The notes under the pieces: model-generated
Told to the model about the DNA's origin: nothing
What the model saw: only the letters and a program-made list of their open reading frames with translations
The model's database searches: none
Program-made: the position numbers and the translations under genes
In this document: piece after piece, positions 12,108-23,760 of the stretch
Numbering within the stretch: position 1 is the first letter of the stretch
Layout: each line of letters opens with the position of its first letter
Assembly (NCBI GenBank): GCA_034509735.1
Contig: JACGWO010000012.1
Coordinates: 1,860,001-1,924,000 of the forward strand
Reading direction: 5' to 3'
Length of the DNA stretch: 64,000 nucleotides
From: Sesamum alatum
Taxonomy: Eukaryota > Streptophyta > Magnoliopsida > Lamiales > Pedaliaceae

Positions 12108-13432
12108 TTACACAGAACCAACATAGAGGACTGATTTTTTACTGCCATAAGGGAGATGAATAAAATGTGGGTTTTTTTTTTTGTGTGTATAGTTTTTGAA
12201 GAGTGTTATATCCGCATATATGTGGTTAGTGGCCCCCGTATCAATTATCCAACAATGTAAATTAAGTGCTTCAGTATTACATACATTACCTACAAATTCA
12301 CCACCACAATTGCATAATTTGCAAAAATATGCCGTCAATGGATCCGAAGGTAAAGCCTGTCCCTTCATCAATTTAAGTAGCTTAGATATCATGTTGATGA
12401 TAATGTGCTGATTGCCATTCCCAGTTCCAGTGTTCAATTGGTTGTTAGTGTCATTGTTGGCAGCGTTCTCCGCACTAGCAACCAAGTTTCTGCGTCCACC
12501 TACCCTCTTCCTTTGTTCATTTAAGGCTTTATACCAATCTGAAACCCCATGTAACTTGAAACATGAGTCCTCTGAGTGCCCCCGTTTGTGACAATTATCA
12601 CAGATCAGTGACCTTTTGTCCACAAAGTTCTTTTTCTTTTGCATTTGCACATGTCTATCACCAGAGCCTCTCCCATTCTCTTTTGTGGCAATGTGATAGG
12701 AACTGTTGGTATGAGTTTCTGCCATCCCTAGATTGACAAATCGTTGTTCCTCAACACTAAAAAACATGGCATAAACCTTCTCCACATCTGGAAGCGGGTT
12801 GATCATGAGCACCTAAATGCGCTCACTATCATACACCTCATGTAGTCCTATCAAAAACTGCATAAGCGGTGCTGATTCATTCTTAGCTATAATTGCCTTT
12901 CCAATCTCACACACGCACCTTCCATAAGTGCACTTAGGGCTGGGGTCCAAAACTGCTAGCTCGTTCCAGAGCTTCTGTACCTTTGTGAAGTATTCAATAA
13001 TAGACAGATCACCTTGAGAGACATTAGACAACTCTCGTTATATTTGGTAGACCATCGGACCATTGCTCCTTCGATATCTCCGTTGAAGAGCCAACCACAA
13101 CTCTCTAGATGTGGAAGCCTACATAAACGCTTCCATAATATCCTTTGATATGGAATTCCATAACTAGGAAATGATCATCAAATGATGCGTCTCCACTGCT
13201 CGATGTTCTTGGATCCAGCTGCCGACGTCGAAAATGTGCCACTAATGAAGCCTAGCTTCAACTTTGTGCCAAGAGACACATATACTAATCTATTCCATAG
13301 AAGGAAGTTCAATCCGTCAAGTGGTGAGCTCGCCAAGGATAAACCAACATTTTCCGAAGGATGAAGATACAGAACATCCTTCTCAAACTGGCAATCGTTT
13401 CCTCCCTTATTCGTATGCGTTTGATCCACCAT
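12108..13432 (-). pseudogene. Copia-A gag and protease, broken
   Basis: The 13432-13178 block begins the gag, with LNFLLWNRLVYVSLGTKLKLGFI, here cited only by its W/R/LGFI pattern. The 13031-12813 block continues the gag core. The 12812-12108 block has a CX2CX4HX4C zinc knuckle (CDNCHKRGHSEDSC) and the aspartic protease site WIIDTGATNHI. Gag packages element RNA in cytoplasmic particles. Stops and frame changes separate the blocks. Confidence 0.8.
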
Positions 13433-13504
13433 CAGTGCGATGATATCACACTACTTCATGAATAACACTCTATGCACGAGTATGCAGAGACCTTCAGTAC
13501 GAAA

Positions 13505-13516
13505 GCTTTGATACCA
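13505..13516 (-). other. Copia-A primer-binding site
   Basis: Minus-strand TGGTATCAAAGC differs by one base from TGGTATCAGAGC, the usual plant Copia site complementary to initiator Met-tRNA. It lies 9 nt from the LTR end. Confidence 0.8.
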
Positions 13517-13525
13517 AGTCAATTT

Positions 13526-13796
13526 TGGTAGAATTGAGAGAGAAATCAGAGAGAGGAGCCATTGAAACGTGAGGTAGTTACTTAGGGTTAACATCTATTG
13601 TATGAAGATGGAGGGAAGAAGCCTCCCTTTAAATATAGAGGAGTCCAGGTCATCATACATAACTAACTCCTAACAAACTATCCGATAATGTGGACCAATG
13701 ATAACCCGAACAAACCAGTCATCAGACAAGTAAGATAAAACATAATGTAAGTAAAAACGTAAGCTGCTGAAACGCGACTTTCAGCAATTATCAGCA
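13526..13796 (-). repeat. Copia-A 5' LTR
   Basis: In minus orientation it begins TGCTGATAATTGC and ends TTCTACCA, with a TATATTTAAA promoter-like word inside (about 13630). The outer boundary is an estimate because there is no second LTR for comparison. An alternative start at TGTTAGGAGTTAG (about 13677) is possible. Confidence 0.6.
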
Positions 13797-14789
13797 TCAG
13801 CCTCTAACCCTTGTCCAAAATCCCAAACTGCTGCCGAGCATCCATACCGGAAGTGTGGGGAGTTGTATTGGCACATGAATATTCAACTACTTGCACTCAA
13901 GTTACAAAAGGAATATTGTTGCCTGATGATCGCTTTTCGTCACCCCAGAATCATGAAGAACAACATTCTCTGAGGCACTTAGGTTCTCCAATGCTTTTCG
14001 GTGGGTGTAAGTATGTGGTTACGTGATTTGCATAAAATTGCATAGATTAATCACTTAGTATGTTTTCTTGTTTAGCAGTCTACCAATCGCCAGAAATGGA
14101 AATCCAACTAACTCCACATGTTTCACAACCAATAGTTAGAAATAGGAAGAGGAAGCAGTATTTTGATAAGTCTACTGTATTAAGCAACAAGTATAGTTTT
14201 TCATATGATTCATGCTATGTTATTTCCAAATTTATATTCGTTTCCGCATAATTCTAGTATGATGATTTAGACATGTCAAAAAAGCGCTAGGGGATGCCTG
14301 CGACACTCGCCGTAATAGGAGGAACCGTCCTCTATCTTCTCTTGCCATCTTCAAACAAAATATGAGGTTGCAATTAAAAAAGAATGGTTTCCCTCTTCAG
14401 CCCTATGTAACTGGTTGGTAGTATTTGTCATTTATCTATTACTTCTACTTCATCTTGTGATTGTTCTTCACTTGAATAAGGTACTACTATTTTGCAGGAT
14501 GTTGTCCTGCTTAGTTAAGTTTATACGAGGAAGGTAACATCTTTGCTCATCATCTGGTTACTACAGAAGAAATGGCCCAAGAGATGAGTGTTGATCAACC
14601 CATTCACCTAGTCAAGATTTTGATAGAGAAATTGAAGTTCTTTGCGATAATGAGAGTGCTTCACCAGTTAGATTTATGCCTTCGTTCTCCTCGGCCGTCC
14701 CTTCTCCACATGGAAAAAGCTATTTCACTCCTGAAAATTCCAATTTGGGTTTGCAATCAAAGCGACCAGAAATAACTAAAGTGGATGGT
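13797..14789 (+). pseudogene. SYN3-like middle exons between the two Copia insertions
   Basis: Exon pieces: 13797 to about 14009 (LLPDDRFSSPQNHEEQHSLR), 14079-14190 (basic RNRKRKQYFDKSTVLSNK, a conserved nuclear-protein block of plant SYN proteins), about 14285-14412 (RRNRRNRPLSSLAIFKQNM), a short piece 14499-14534 containing a stop, and 14568-14789, which is cut by Copia-B. Frames need small corrections in the first and last pieces. Exact acceptor positions for the 14285 piece are uncertain. Confidence 0.7.
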
Positions 14790-14794
14790 GTGTA
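14790..14794. repeat. Copia-B target duplication, left (gtgta)
   Basis: gtgta here and gtgtt at 21536-21540 match at 4 of 5 bases, as expected for an aged 5-bp LTR-element duplication. Confidence 0.7.
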
Positions 14795-15269
14795 TGAAAG
14801 ACAAACGTGTGGATCGTCCTGGGAGAGCGTGAATGCAGAAGCGCGATATAAATAAAAGCATGAAAAATAAAACATGCTTGTACTGAAATGTAAATACATG
14901 TTCAAGGGGTGTTCCATTGAACCTCCCGGGTGTTTGGTGTATCTCATGATCAAATTAAACATGCAATAATCATGATGGCCATAGGGTGGAGACGAAAAAA
15001 CCGAAATCAAGACCTACTCGGTTGTAATTTTGTCTTCGTACCACTACACGTGTTGTTCCACATTTTGCCACCAAGATCCAAATGATAGGAACCCTCTAAA
15101 TCGTCCACGCAATCCTACCGGTTCTTGATCCCCGTGCTAGCAAGAAATCAAGAATATATATAGGGAGCACGAATCGACCAAGCGTTATTAATTAACGTGA
15201 TCAATCCATCTAGTGTCCACTTGTATTAAACAAGAGACTAGGCTTTTCTTGGAGGAAAAGGGGAGAGGG

Positions 15270-15305
<36 letters not shown>

Positions 15306-16469
15306 TGGCCGGTGGTGTGTGTGTGTGTGTATGTGCTCACAAGATGATCAATCATATATGTGTGTGCCTCTATGAGTATTTATAGAAAAAGAATAATCCT
15401 ATTCCTCTTTAAACTCTAATTAAGTACACTTTGACTAGGATTTTGACCTAGTCAAATTCTAGTCAAATTAGACTTTAGAATTAGTCAAACTAATCTTGGC
15501 ACTTGATCAACACTCCAAGAAAAGGGGAACTAATTTAATCTAATTAAATTATTCAATCTCCCGGGATTAATTCAAAATTAATTCCTTTGTTACTGGCGGG
15601 ATTGTGTGTGACTCTTTAAGTTCACCCTCAGCTAGACTTGGTTGAATCTCCAATCATCTCATGAAGGGAATTTGTCCGTCACCATGGGTGGCCGTCTAGC
15701 AACATTCCATGGCACTAGAGACTAGGTTAATATTATGGCGTGAACATTTAGGCTCACCAATACGTTTATCCTTCCATATACTATCTCACAGCTATAGTTT
15801 AGGGTATAGACCTGTAGGATGTTGGTACCCATTCTTAACTTAAGCTTTGGCTCGTCCACACTAAACATCACAGGGATCCCATCCCATTGTTCAGTCACTG
15901 TGGTCACATATTTATGGAGGACGAGTCTCAGAGTAAAACTGAGATATTACTGTCAACCTTTCTGATAGGAGATGGATCCTCTCTTAGGACCTACTGTTCA
16001 CACTACACACCTTGCTTGCACTAGATAGGGCTTATGACAACCGAGTCTTTTAACTTGGTAGTCTTTTGCCAAACCTAAGACATAGGTATGATGGGTATGT
16101 GATCTTAGTATTCCCTCAAGTCTGAGGATCAAATCCGTACTGTTGGAACCGGGAATACTAGTCATACCGACCGATCTTACTCAAGATCTTCCATATGACG
16201 ACTCCCACGAGTCACCTCAGTCAACTGGCACCTAGCTGGCTGACCCACTAACATTGCATGGACGACCCTCGTCACTTGTTGATGAAACGCGACTGCAATT
16301 GCTTAGTGCAAGTCCCAAACTGACTCTCGATACCCTATCTCGAGATCCCTTGACTTGGAATGTTTCAGACCGATCCACAGAAATTGATTTCATGACCTGT
16401 CATCCTATGCGCAGTTCCAGTTTCTTGGATTAACGTTTCGGTCTGTGGGCTTTTCTTGTGCTTTGGACT
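14795..16469 (-). repeat. Copia-B 3' LTR (left), inner end deleted
   Basis: It starts TGAAAGACAAACGTG on the plus strand and aligns through to about 16469 with the right LTR, which continues another 170 bp or so to TTCTAACA. Compared with the right copy it also lacks about 190 bp near 15505. It contains a GA microsatellite (15272-15303) and a minus-strand CTATAAATAC promoter-like word near 15375. Confidence 0.85.
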
Positions 16470-16477
16470 TCAGCAAA

Positions 16478-17640
16478 TCAACCTTTCATCAAATAAAAGC
16501 AATTTTTATTGATCGAAAATTCATAAACACTATTGTCTGACAATGGAATGGAAATGATATTTTTGATCATGCTAGGTACATAATAACATTCCTCTAAATC
16601 TATCTTAACATGATCACTAACTACTAAGCTGGCCGTTCCTACTGCTTCTGCAGCAACGACCTTTCCATTACCAAGTTTTAGGACTATATCACCGCTACTC
16701 AGTTTTCTGCTTCTTTTCAGCAACTGCAAGTTGTTGCAAATGTGAGCTCCACAGCCGGTATCTAATACCCAAGAGGCTGAATTAGTGATCATATTAAGTT
16801 CAATCACAAACGTACCTTGCTTAGAAAGGAGTTTGGGGCAATCCCTCATCCAATGCCCTTTCTCACGACAATGATTACATATATCATTTACCCTCGACTG
16901 TTGCTTCGAGTCAACCTTGCTTTTCCCTCTGTCTTTCCCCACTTTGGCAAAGGGAACGCTTCTAGCGTTGGCAGTGGCTGTGACGGCCTTTCCCTTTCCC
17001 TTCTTCCTTTTCCAACATCTGACACCCTTGCCTTTGACTTTGGAAGTCGAAGTCTCTCCAAACAATACCGATGGCGCAAACTTTTTGGTTGATGCTTCGT
17101 ATTGTACCAACATATTGATCAACTCATGGATGTCCTTCTCTAAAGCATTCATATTGTAGTTAACAATGAATTGGTCGAAGGAGGGTGGGAGCGACTGAAG
17201 GATCACATCAATGCACGTCTCATTATTGAACCCTGCTTTGAGGTCTTCGAGCTTTTCCACTAAGGTAAGCATCTTGACCCCATGCTCATGCACAGAGGAT
17301 CCCTCGGTCATCTTAGTTCCAAAGAATGCCTTCGTCACGACATACCTAGTATGTCGGTCCGGGACTACATAACAATCCTTTAGGCGAGCCATTATGGAAG
17401 GAACATCGTCTAGCCTCTCATACTGTTTTTGTTATCTCATTAGTCATAGATGCCAGTATGATGCTACGGACCTTTCGGCGATCCTAATGCCAAGTCTCGA
17501 ACGTCTCACGTTCTTTGGGTGTAGATCCTTTCAGCAAGGTCCGAGAAAATGGCTTGTCCATGACATAGCCTTGGTTCTCATAATCGAGGACTATCCTCAG
17601 ATTGCGTAACCAGTCGTTGTAATTTGTTTAATTAAATTTA
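16478..17640 (-). pseudogene. Copia-B gag-protease, truncated
   Basis: The open block 17392-16478 (304 codons) covers the gag core (KAFFGTKMTEGSSVHEHGVK), a zinc knuckle (CNHCREKGHWMRDC) and the protease active site WVLDTGCGAHIC. More gag is readable in other frames out to about 17640, so the ATG at 17392 is internal. It ends in the deletion junction with the LTR, so integrase, RT and RNase H are gone. Confidence 0.85.
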
Positions 17641-18683
17641 TTTATCTCAAGTACGGTTGATAACAAGTTCTTAGACATGGTTTTAAATCTACATTTAAAA
17701 ATAGAGTATATTATCAGCAGAATGACTTGGACTTCAGTCATTTAATGCTCCCACTATTTCTACGAAAATACGGCACTCTCAAACATTTTTTCGGGAAACC
17801 CTTTCCTAGTGGGCTTGGGATCCACAATGATGTCATACATACCCCGCTTTTACGACTCGTATGAAAAACAACTTGTGGGAGGTATTTCATACCATTCTCG
17901 TCTAACGAGATTCCCAAGATGTCCTGCCTCACCCTTTTACGTGATCCCGAGGACTCCAAGCGAATCGCGTTATCAGGCGCTAGACCCGACCCAATCAACC
18001 GAATCATAGCACTTACTGCTACCCCCACGACGCGTGAGACAAGAAATCGGAGTGTATTCACTTCGTTCACAATAAAGTGCAACTTATTTTCAAGACAAGA
18101 AACGTGTCACTACTCGTGAGACCATACAATTGACTGAAGCCAGCTTCCTCACTTTGTCATGGATTGGAAGGCTTGGACGAACTACTAGAGCTCTGGTCCA
18201 TTTATTAAGCGTCTAATATTTAACTTGGTCCAACCAAGTGAGAGTTTAATGACCGAGATCTCATTACATCACATACATACATTATGCATAGAACGTTTTG
18301 CATGCTACAATAGTAATACGATAAATAAACCATTCATCCATCACATAAGCCACATGCAAAATAAAAGCCTAGCACGCCCCTATTGGATGATCACAAGCCC
18401 GAATCCTATGCGACCCACTAAGCTCGAAGTGGATTTATGGTCAATCTAAGGTTGGTCCTACACTATTACATTTAATAATAGAAACCCATGAACACACTGA
18501 TGGGCCTTGCCTCTTTTCCACCGGGTCTCCATGGAATGGGCCATCCTTCATCTTCTTCATAAAAAATAAAATAAAACCTCACAACTATACTACGCTCATT
18601 ACAACTTAAAAAGAAACCCGACGAACACCCGGGGAGTACAATTGGAGGGAAATAGAAAACCTTATTATTCCAAGGCAGCCAGA

Positions 18684-18685
<2 letters not shown>

Positions 18686-18719
<34 letters not shown>
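18686..18719. repeat. (GA)n microsatellite
   Basis: About 17 GA units in the Copia-B leader. Confidence 0.95.
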
Positions 18720-18724
<5 letters not shown>

Positions 18725-19057
18725 TAAATGAGGCACACAGGCCCAACATAGAAATAAAACCATACACACGGTCTAGGGCTTTGTGATCATCCGTTCTCAT
18801 TAAACGCAAATAGCATTACACATAATCCATGATATCCAACATCATTAATCCATAAAAAAATAATTTCTGCACTCAAAATTGGTGCAACAATTGCAATCCC
18901 TTTTTTGTTAGGAAAATCTTTCCTCATTATTCAAACAATATTAAATTTTTGGTGGTTCCAAACCAAACAAAAATAAAAATTTTCTAAATAATATCTTTAA
19001 GAAAAACATGCAAAAATAATAAAATAATTACAGAAAATAATTTCTGAAAATGGAACA

Positions 19058-19345
19058 AAAAAACAACCGGAGACGGCTGAGGGCCGCCGTTGCCGGCAGG
19101 CCCAGCCTGCCGCCTGGGGAGCCTGCGCGCGCGCGCATGGCCGCGCCTTCTGCACATGCGGCCACAGGCAGGGTAGATCTGTTTACCTACGCACGTTGGA
19201 CGGGCGGCCGCGCTCGCGGAGGCACCTCTGCCTACATATGCGCATGCCTGGCCGCGCTTCCTGCACGCACGGCCGGCAGCGCCACCTGCTGCCTGCGCGC
19301 GCACCTGGCCATGCGTATTGCACACGCGGTCAGCTGGCGGCTGCC
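19058..19345. repeat. GC-rich degenerate tandem repeat
   Basis: Three imperfect copies of a unit of roughly 90-100 bp, each with a CTGCCT..GCGC..GG-CCATG/CCGCGC..TGCACA/GCACGCGG core (about 19110-19160, 19225-19280, 19285-19335). Composition changes abruptly against the AT-rich surroundings. Open frames exist on both strands but look like by-products of GC content. Confidence 0.6.
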
Positions 19346-19539
19346 ACTTTCTCTATTTTTCTTAATCCGTTATTATTTTCTGCACCGTTTTACAAGAAAC
19401 CAAGAAAACCAAGATCTCGTGCAAAATAAATACGTTGAACCCATGAAATTACGACATGCTTCAAACATAAATTAAAAGCAACGTAAATCATGCTTTACAT
19501 GTATAGCACATAAAACCCTAGGCCTATACACCGAACTGA

Positions 19540-19551
19540 GCTCTAATACCA
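19540..19551 (-). other. Copia-B primer-binding site
   Basis: Minus-strand TGGTATTAGAGC, one base from the standard plant initiator Met-tRNA site TGGTATCAGAGC, one base away from the LTR edge at 19553. Confidence 0.85.
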
Positions 19552-19552
19552 C

Positions 19553-20028
19553 TAAAACACAAACATGTGGATCGTCCCGAGAGGAGCACGAATGCAGAAG
19601 CGCGATATAAATAAAAACATGAAAAATAGAATATGCTTGTATTGAAACATAAATACACGTTCAAGGGGTGTTGGCTTGAACCTTCTGGGTGTTTGGTGTA
19701 TCTCGTGATCAAATTAAACATGCAATAGTCATGGTGGCCATAGGGTGGAGACGAAAAAACCGAAATTAAGACCTACGCAATTGCAGTTTTATTTTTGTAC
19801 CATTACACGCGTTGTTCCACGTTTTGCCACCAAGATCCCAATGATAGGAACTCTCTAAATCATCCACGCAATCCTACTGGTACTTGATCACCGTGCTAGC
19901 AAGAAATCAAGAGTATATATAGGAGGACGAATCGACTAAGCGTTATTAATTAACATGATCAATCCGTCTAGTGCCCACTTGTATTAAACAAGGAACTAGG
20001 CTTTTCTTGGAGGAAAGGGGGAGAGGGG

Positions 20029-20073
<45 letters not shown>

Positions 20074-21535
20074 TTTGTGCTTACAAGATGATCAATCATT
20101 TATGTGTGTGCCTCTATGAGTATTTATAGAAGAAGAATGATCATGTTCCTCTTCAAACTCTAATTAAGAAGCACACTTTGACTAGGATTTTGACCTAGTC
20201 AAATTAGACTTTAGACTTAGTCAAACTAATCTTCGCCCTTGATCTCTCTACTTCAATCTCGTCCATCCATCACCTTGATGGATTATTTATGGAATATTTA
20301 GATGTTATTTAAATAATCCATAGGGCTTTAGATAATTAATATTTATTTATTTTAAGCCAATTTTCTCATTTCTAATAAATCTCATTTATTAGTTAATTCC
20401 ATTTAATCTAATTAAAGGAATCAACAATCCAAGAAAATGAGAACCAATTTAATCTAATTAAATTGTTCAACCTCCCGGGATTAATTCAAAATTAATTTCT
20501 TTGTTACCGACAGATTGTGTGTGACTCTTTAGGTTCACCCTTAGTTAGACTTGGCCGAATCTCCAATCATCTCATGAAGGGAATTCGTGCGTCACCATGG
20601 GTGGCCGTCTAGCAACGGTCCATGGCACTAGAGACTAGGTTAATATTATGGCGTGAATATTTAGGCTCTCCAATACGTTTATCCTTCCATTTACTATGTC
20701 ACAGCTATAGTCTAGGGTACGGACCTTTAGGATGTTGGTACCCATTCTTGACTTAAGTCTTGGCTCGTCTACACTAAACGTCACAAGGATCCCATCCCAT
20801 TGTTCAGTCATTGTGGCCATAGATTTATGGAGAACGAGTTTCAGAGTAAAAGTGAGACATTACTGTCAACCCTTTTGACAGGAGATGGATCCTCTCTAGG
20901 ACCTACTGTCCACACTACACATCTTGACTGCACTAGATACGGCTTATGACAACTGAGTCTCTTGACTTGGTAGCCTTTTGTCAAACCTAAGACACAAGCA
21001 TGGTGTGTATGTGATCTCAGTAGTCCGTCAAGTCTGAGGATCAAATCCGTACTGTTGGAACTGGGAATACTAGTCATACCAACCAACCCTACTCAAGGTC
21101 TTCCATATGACGACTCCCACGAGTCGCCTCAATCAGCTGGCACCTAGCTAGCTGACCCACTAACATTGCATGGACGATCCTCGCCACTTGTCGATGAAAC
21201 GCGAATGCAATTGCTTAGTGCAAGTCTCAAACGGACTCTCGATACCCTATCTAGAGATCCCTTGACTTGGAGTGTTCCAGACCAATCCACAGAAACTGAT
21301 TTCATGACCTGCCATCCTATGCGCAGTTCCAGTTTCTTGGATTTACGTTTCGATCTGTGAGCTTTGCTTGTGCATTGAATAGTTAATAATATAAAGCAGT
21401 AAGTGAACACAAACAAAGTATTTAAGCCATATGAATATCACTTTCTTATTCATGATAATTATTAAAACACCGAAACTGTCAGACATAGGTTACATAAGCC
21501 CAATCAGATTGGCTTCACAGTCACCTATTCTAACA
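19553..21535 (-). repeat. Copia-B 5' LTR (right), complete
   Basis: It runs from TAAAACACAAACATG (first dinucleotide TG mutated to TA) to TTCTAACA at 21535. It holds a GA microsatellite (20033-20071), a minus-strand TATAAATA word near 20120 and the conserved CCATGG-flanked hairpin near 20598-20630. Length is 1,983 bp. Confidence 0.85.
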
Positions 21536-22762
21536 GTGTTACCTACTGTCGACATAGGAACATCTCCTCGGAATCTTGATTCAGAAACGAGAACCCATGA
21601 TACATTCTATGGGAAGGGCTGCACAACCCTTTCTGGCATTCCTGGGCTGGTGTCTACTGCACGAGTATGTTCATTTGGCTTTATTACAACAAGTTTGATC
21701 GTTGGAACCTTTTCTTGCATCTTCTCACATGTTTTCATTTTTAGTTCTCCTTTATGGTCAAAGCTTCATATTGACTATGAAATGCTTCACAACTTGTGTA
21801 TTTAAGTTACATTTGCAAGAAACAACTAATCTAAAGTTGAAATGAATGGGACTGACCTCTTTTGTTGGTAGATAACTTGCACTTCCTGACTATTGTATTT
21901 AACAGTTGTGTCTCTCCTTCTCGGACAGGAGCGCGGGTTTCTTGAACAATATGGAGATTCTCCAGCTGGTTATTTTTCAAATTCATGATGTTACATTTTG
22001 ATATATTGTGTTAACCAAGTCTATCAACAAAACTCGTGTTTTATATAGGCCCAATTCTAAGACACAATGCATGAGCTCTTTTCCCTGTGTTCTAATAGGA
22101 TCTCAAGGAACACCAGAACTTGGCACCTTCTCAGATAACCAGGGAACCGCGGAACTGCAAGCATTGCCTTCAAGAACAAGGTAAATCTTTCCGCCTCCGT
22201 GCCTCTGAACAATTTCATGCTGCTCATGTGGGTAGTAACCACTTGGGATGTGACCTGTTAGGCTTGGGTGTAATGATCTCATAAAGTAAACTACTAATGT
22301 CACCATGTGTTAGGTTATGTAGCATCAAACTTCCCCCTGCGCCCAAAGGCAACTTCAGTTGACCTCCCAAATTTCGTTTGATTGGTTTGCAGGGCTATGG
22401 CTCAGCTCTTGAAAGAGCAGTCCTCAGTAACCCTTATCTCAGGCACATCAGAAAATTCGGAAGATATCAGCTTGAACAAGATTCTTGAAGGCAAATCCAA
22501 AAAGATATGCGCTCGCATGTTTTATGAGACCTTGCTAAGTGCTAAAGTCTATGCGGCTCCCTTCTGCAACTACCTTCTAAATCGACAATTTGCAAAGAAT
22601 ATTAAATATAATGTTCTTTTTTGTGCAGGCTCTCAAGAGTTACGGACTTGTAGATGCACATCAAGAGAATCCATATGCTGATACAGTCTGAAGGTTACTC
22701 CTAAGCTCTCCAAGGGACAATTCTCCGGCATGAAAACATGCCGTAGTTATTCATGTAAATAA
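21536..22762 (+). pseudogene. SYN3-like 3' exons (C-terminal winged-helix region)
   Basis: Exons: 21536-21664 (continuing the exon cut at 14789), 21929-21968 (ERGFLEQYGDSPAG), 22099-22180 (SQGTPELGTFSDNQGTAELQ), 22393-22534 (AMAQLLKEQ to ARMFYETL) and 22629-22762 (ALKSYGLVDAHQENPYADT then frameshift). The junction phases agree. The 22534 exon is followed by ctaagt instead of gtaagt, so the donor is lost. A TGA at 22689-22691 appears because one base is missing; the alternative frame continues to KVTPKLSKGQFS and ends TAA at 22760-22762. Confidence 0.85.
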
Positions 22763-23760
22763 GTTTGAGATGTTTACTTTTATCGGTTATATCTTCCTCA
22801 ATTTCTGTTCATACTAACCTTAAGTTGATCGTAACTGACATAAAAATAAGCCCATAATGGGATAAAAATTTGTTTTCATATTCAAGAACGTAGTACTACC
22901 AAATTCATGTCTACTTCGAAAATAACGACATTCATGTTTTTTTTGTGCATATGTATTCTGCAAATGAGCTAGTTGTGCTACTAAAGAAATGTTTTGTGGT
23001 CATTTTCTACTAAAAAGTTCTGACACAGTAGGATTGCAATAATCTCATCTCCAATGGATATCCGAAGAATTTCTTCTAAATTATTGTTCTTACTGGTGAT
23101 TTTTGAATCTTGCTCTTGCAGGTCTGTATCATTAGTAGGTTTTTCCTCTGTAGCAAGGACCGAAGAGGTTGTTGAGTTGTACGTAGTATACTGTTCGTAG
23201 GCACTATCTATTTATTTATTTTTTAAACCATAGGATAGGACGAGTATAACATGTGTCAGCCATTTTCATAAACTTTGCTTTTGTTACTGTACATAATTTT
23301 TGTTTTTATCAGAAATTATGTTTTGTTGTTATTAAGTTAATGATATTGCAAGTACTATGTACGTTTTATACATACTAGAAAGAATGACGCGCGATACACA
23401 TGTACAAATATGTTTTTAGAAGTAAATATATTATATATGTTAAGTTTATGATATTATTCGTATTTTTTTTCATTGAAACATTAGTATTATACAATTATAT
23501 TTTCAAACAAATTGATAATAAATATTTAAATTGATAAGGAAACTATTCAATTCTATTATTTGTAATTCACTCTCTAAATTTATTTGGTACTATTGAATAA
23601 AAAGATATTCCCCAAAATTAAAATTTTGTATTTCGTATATTCACTAATAATTATTTCATTATTATGTATCAAACAAATTAATATAAAAATATAAAATAAT
23701 GATATTCAAAAAATTAATATTAAAATAAAAATAATTAGTCAAAGCTCCTTATCTTGGATA

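Larger units (their letters stand above)
9169..13796 (-). mobile_element. Copia-A: Ty1/Copia element missing its 3' LTR
   Basis: Minus-strand order from 13796 down: LTR (about 271 bp), primer-binding site, gag with zinc knuckle, protease, pre-integrase, integrase, RT and RNase H, then a G-rich polypurine tract. Directly beyond the tract (below about 9169) the sequence is host exon 6, so the 3' LTR has been lost. No 5-bp duplication can be checked for the same reason. Coding regions contain many stops and frame changes. Confidence 0.85.
17641..19539 (-). other. Copia-B untranslated leader region with GA repeat and GC-rich block
   Basis: About 1.9 kb between gag and the primer-binding site, with no convincing coding region. 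It contains a (GA)n run at 18686-18719 and a sharply GC-rich block at 19058-19345. A similar arrangement, a long leader with a GA run, is present in Copia-E at 54960-56400. Confidence 0.65.
14795..21535 (-). mobile_element. Copia-B: long-LTR Ty1/Copia element with deleted pol
   Basis: Two related LTRs of about 1.7 and 2.0 kb in the same orientation flank a gag-protease region. The left LTR runs directly into protease sequence at about 16470, so pol and the inner end of the left LTR are deleted together. The primer-binding site at 19540-19551 proves minus orientation and fixes the inner edge of the right LTR. The element sits in an exon of the SYN3-like gene. Excising it with one duplication copy restores the exon frame (VDGV joined to LPTVD). 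Confidence 0.9.
7293..22762 (+). pseudogene. SYN3/RAD21-like alpha-kleisin cohesin gene, broken and transposon-split
   Basis: Alpha-kleisins bridge the SMC1-SMC3 heads of the nuclear cohesin ring. The start MFYSHTLLGRRGPLGTIWCA is the Rad21/Rec8 N-terminal signature. Exon 2 continues the SMC3-binding region and the last exons carry the C-terminal winged-helix region (EILxGKxRK-like LNKILEGKSKKICARMF). The short C-terminal insertions and the DDITLA and EQIPTG blocks fit the plant SYN2-4 group, SYN3 best. Lesions: a one-base shift in exon 4 giving TGA TGA, an in-frame TGA at 8928, a stop around 14517, a donor changed from GT to CT at 22535, and a one-base loss near 22688. Two Copia elements lie inside. 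It is probably a duplicate locus, since cohesin function is essential. An active copy elsewhere is inferred, not seen. Confidence 0.85.

Noticed and set aside
18984..19475. Open frames of 113 and 141 codons on opposite strands
   Set aside because: They lie over a GC-rich degenerate repeat, where stop codons are rare by composition. No domain or start context supports them.
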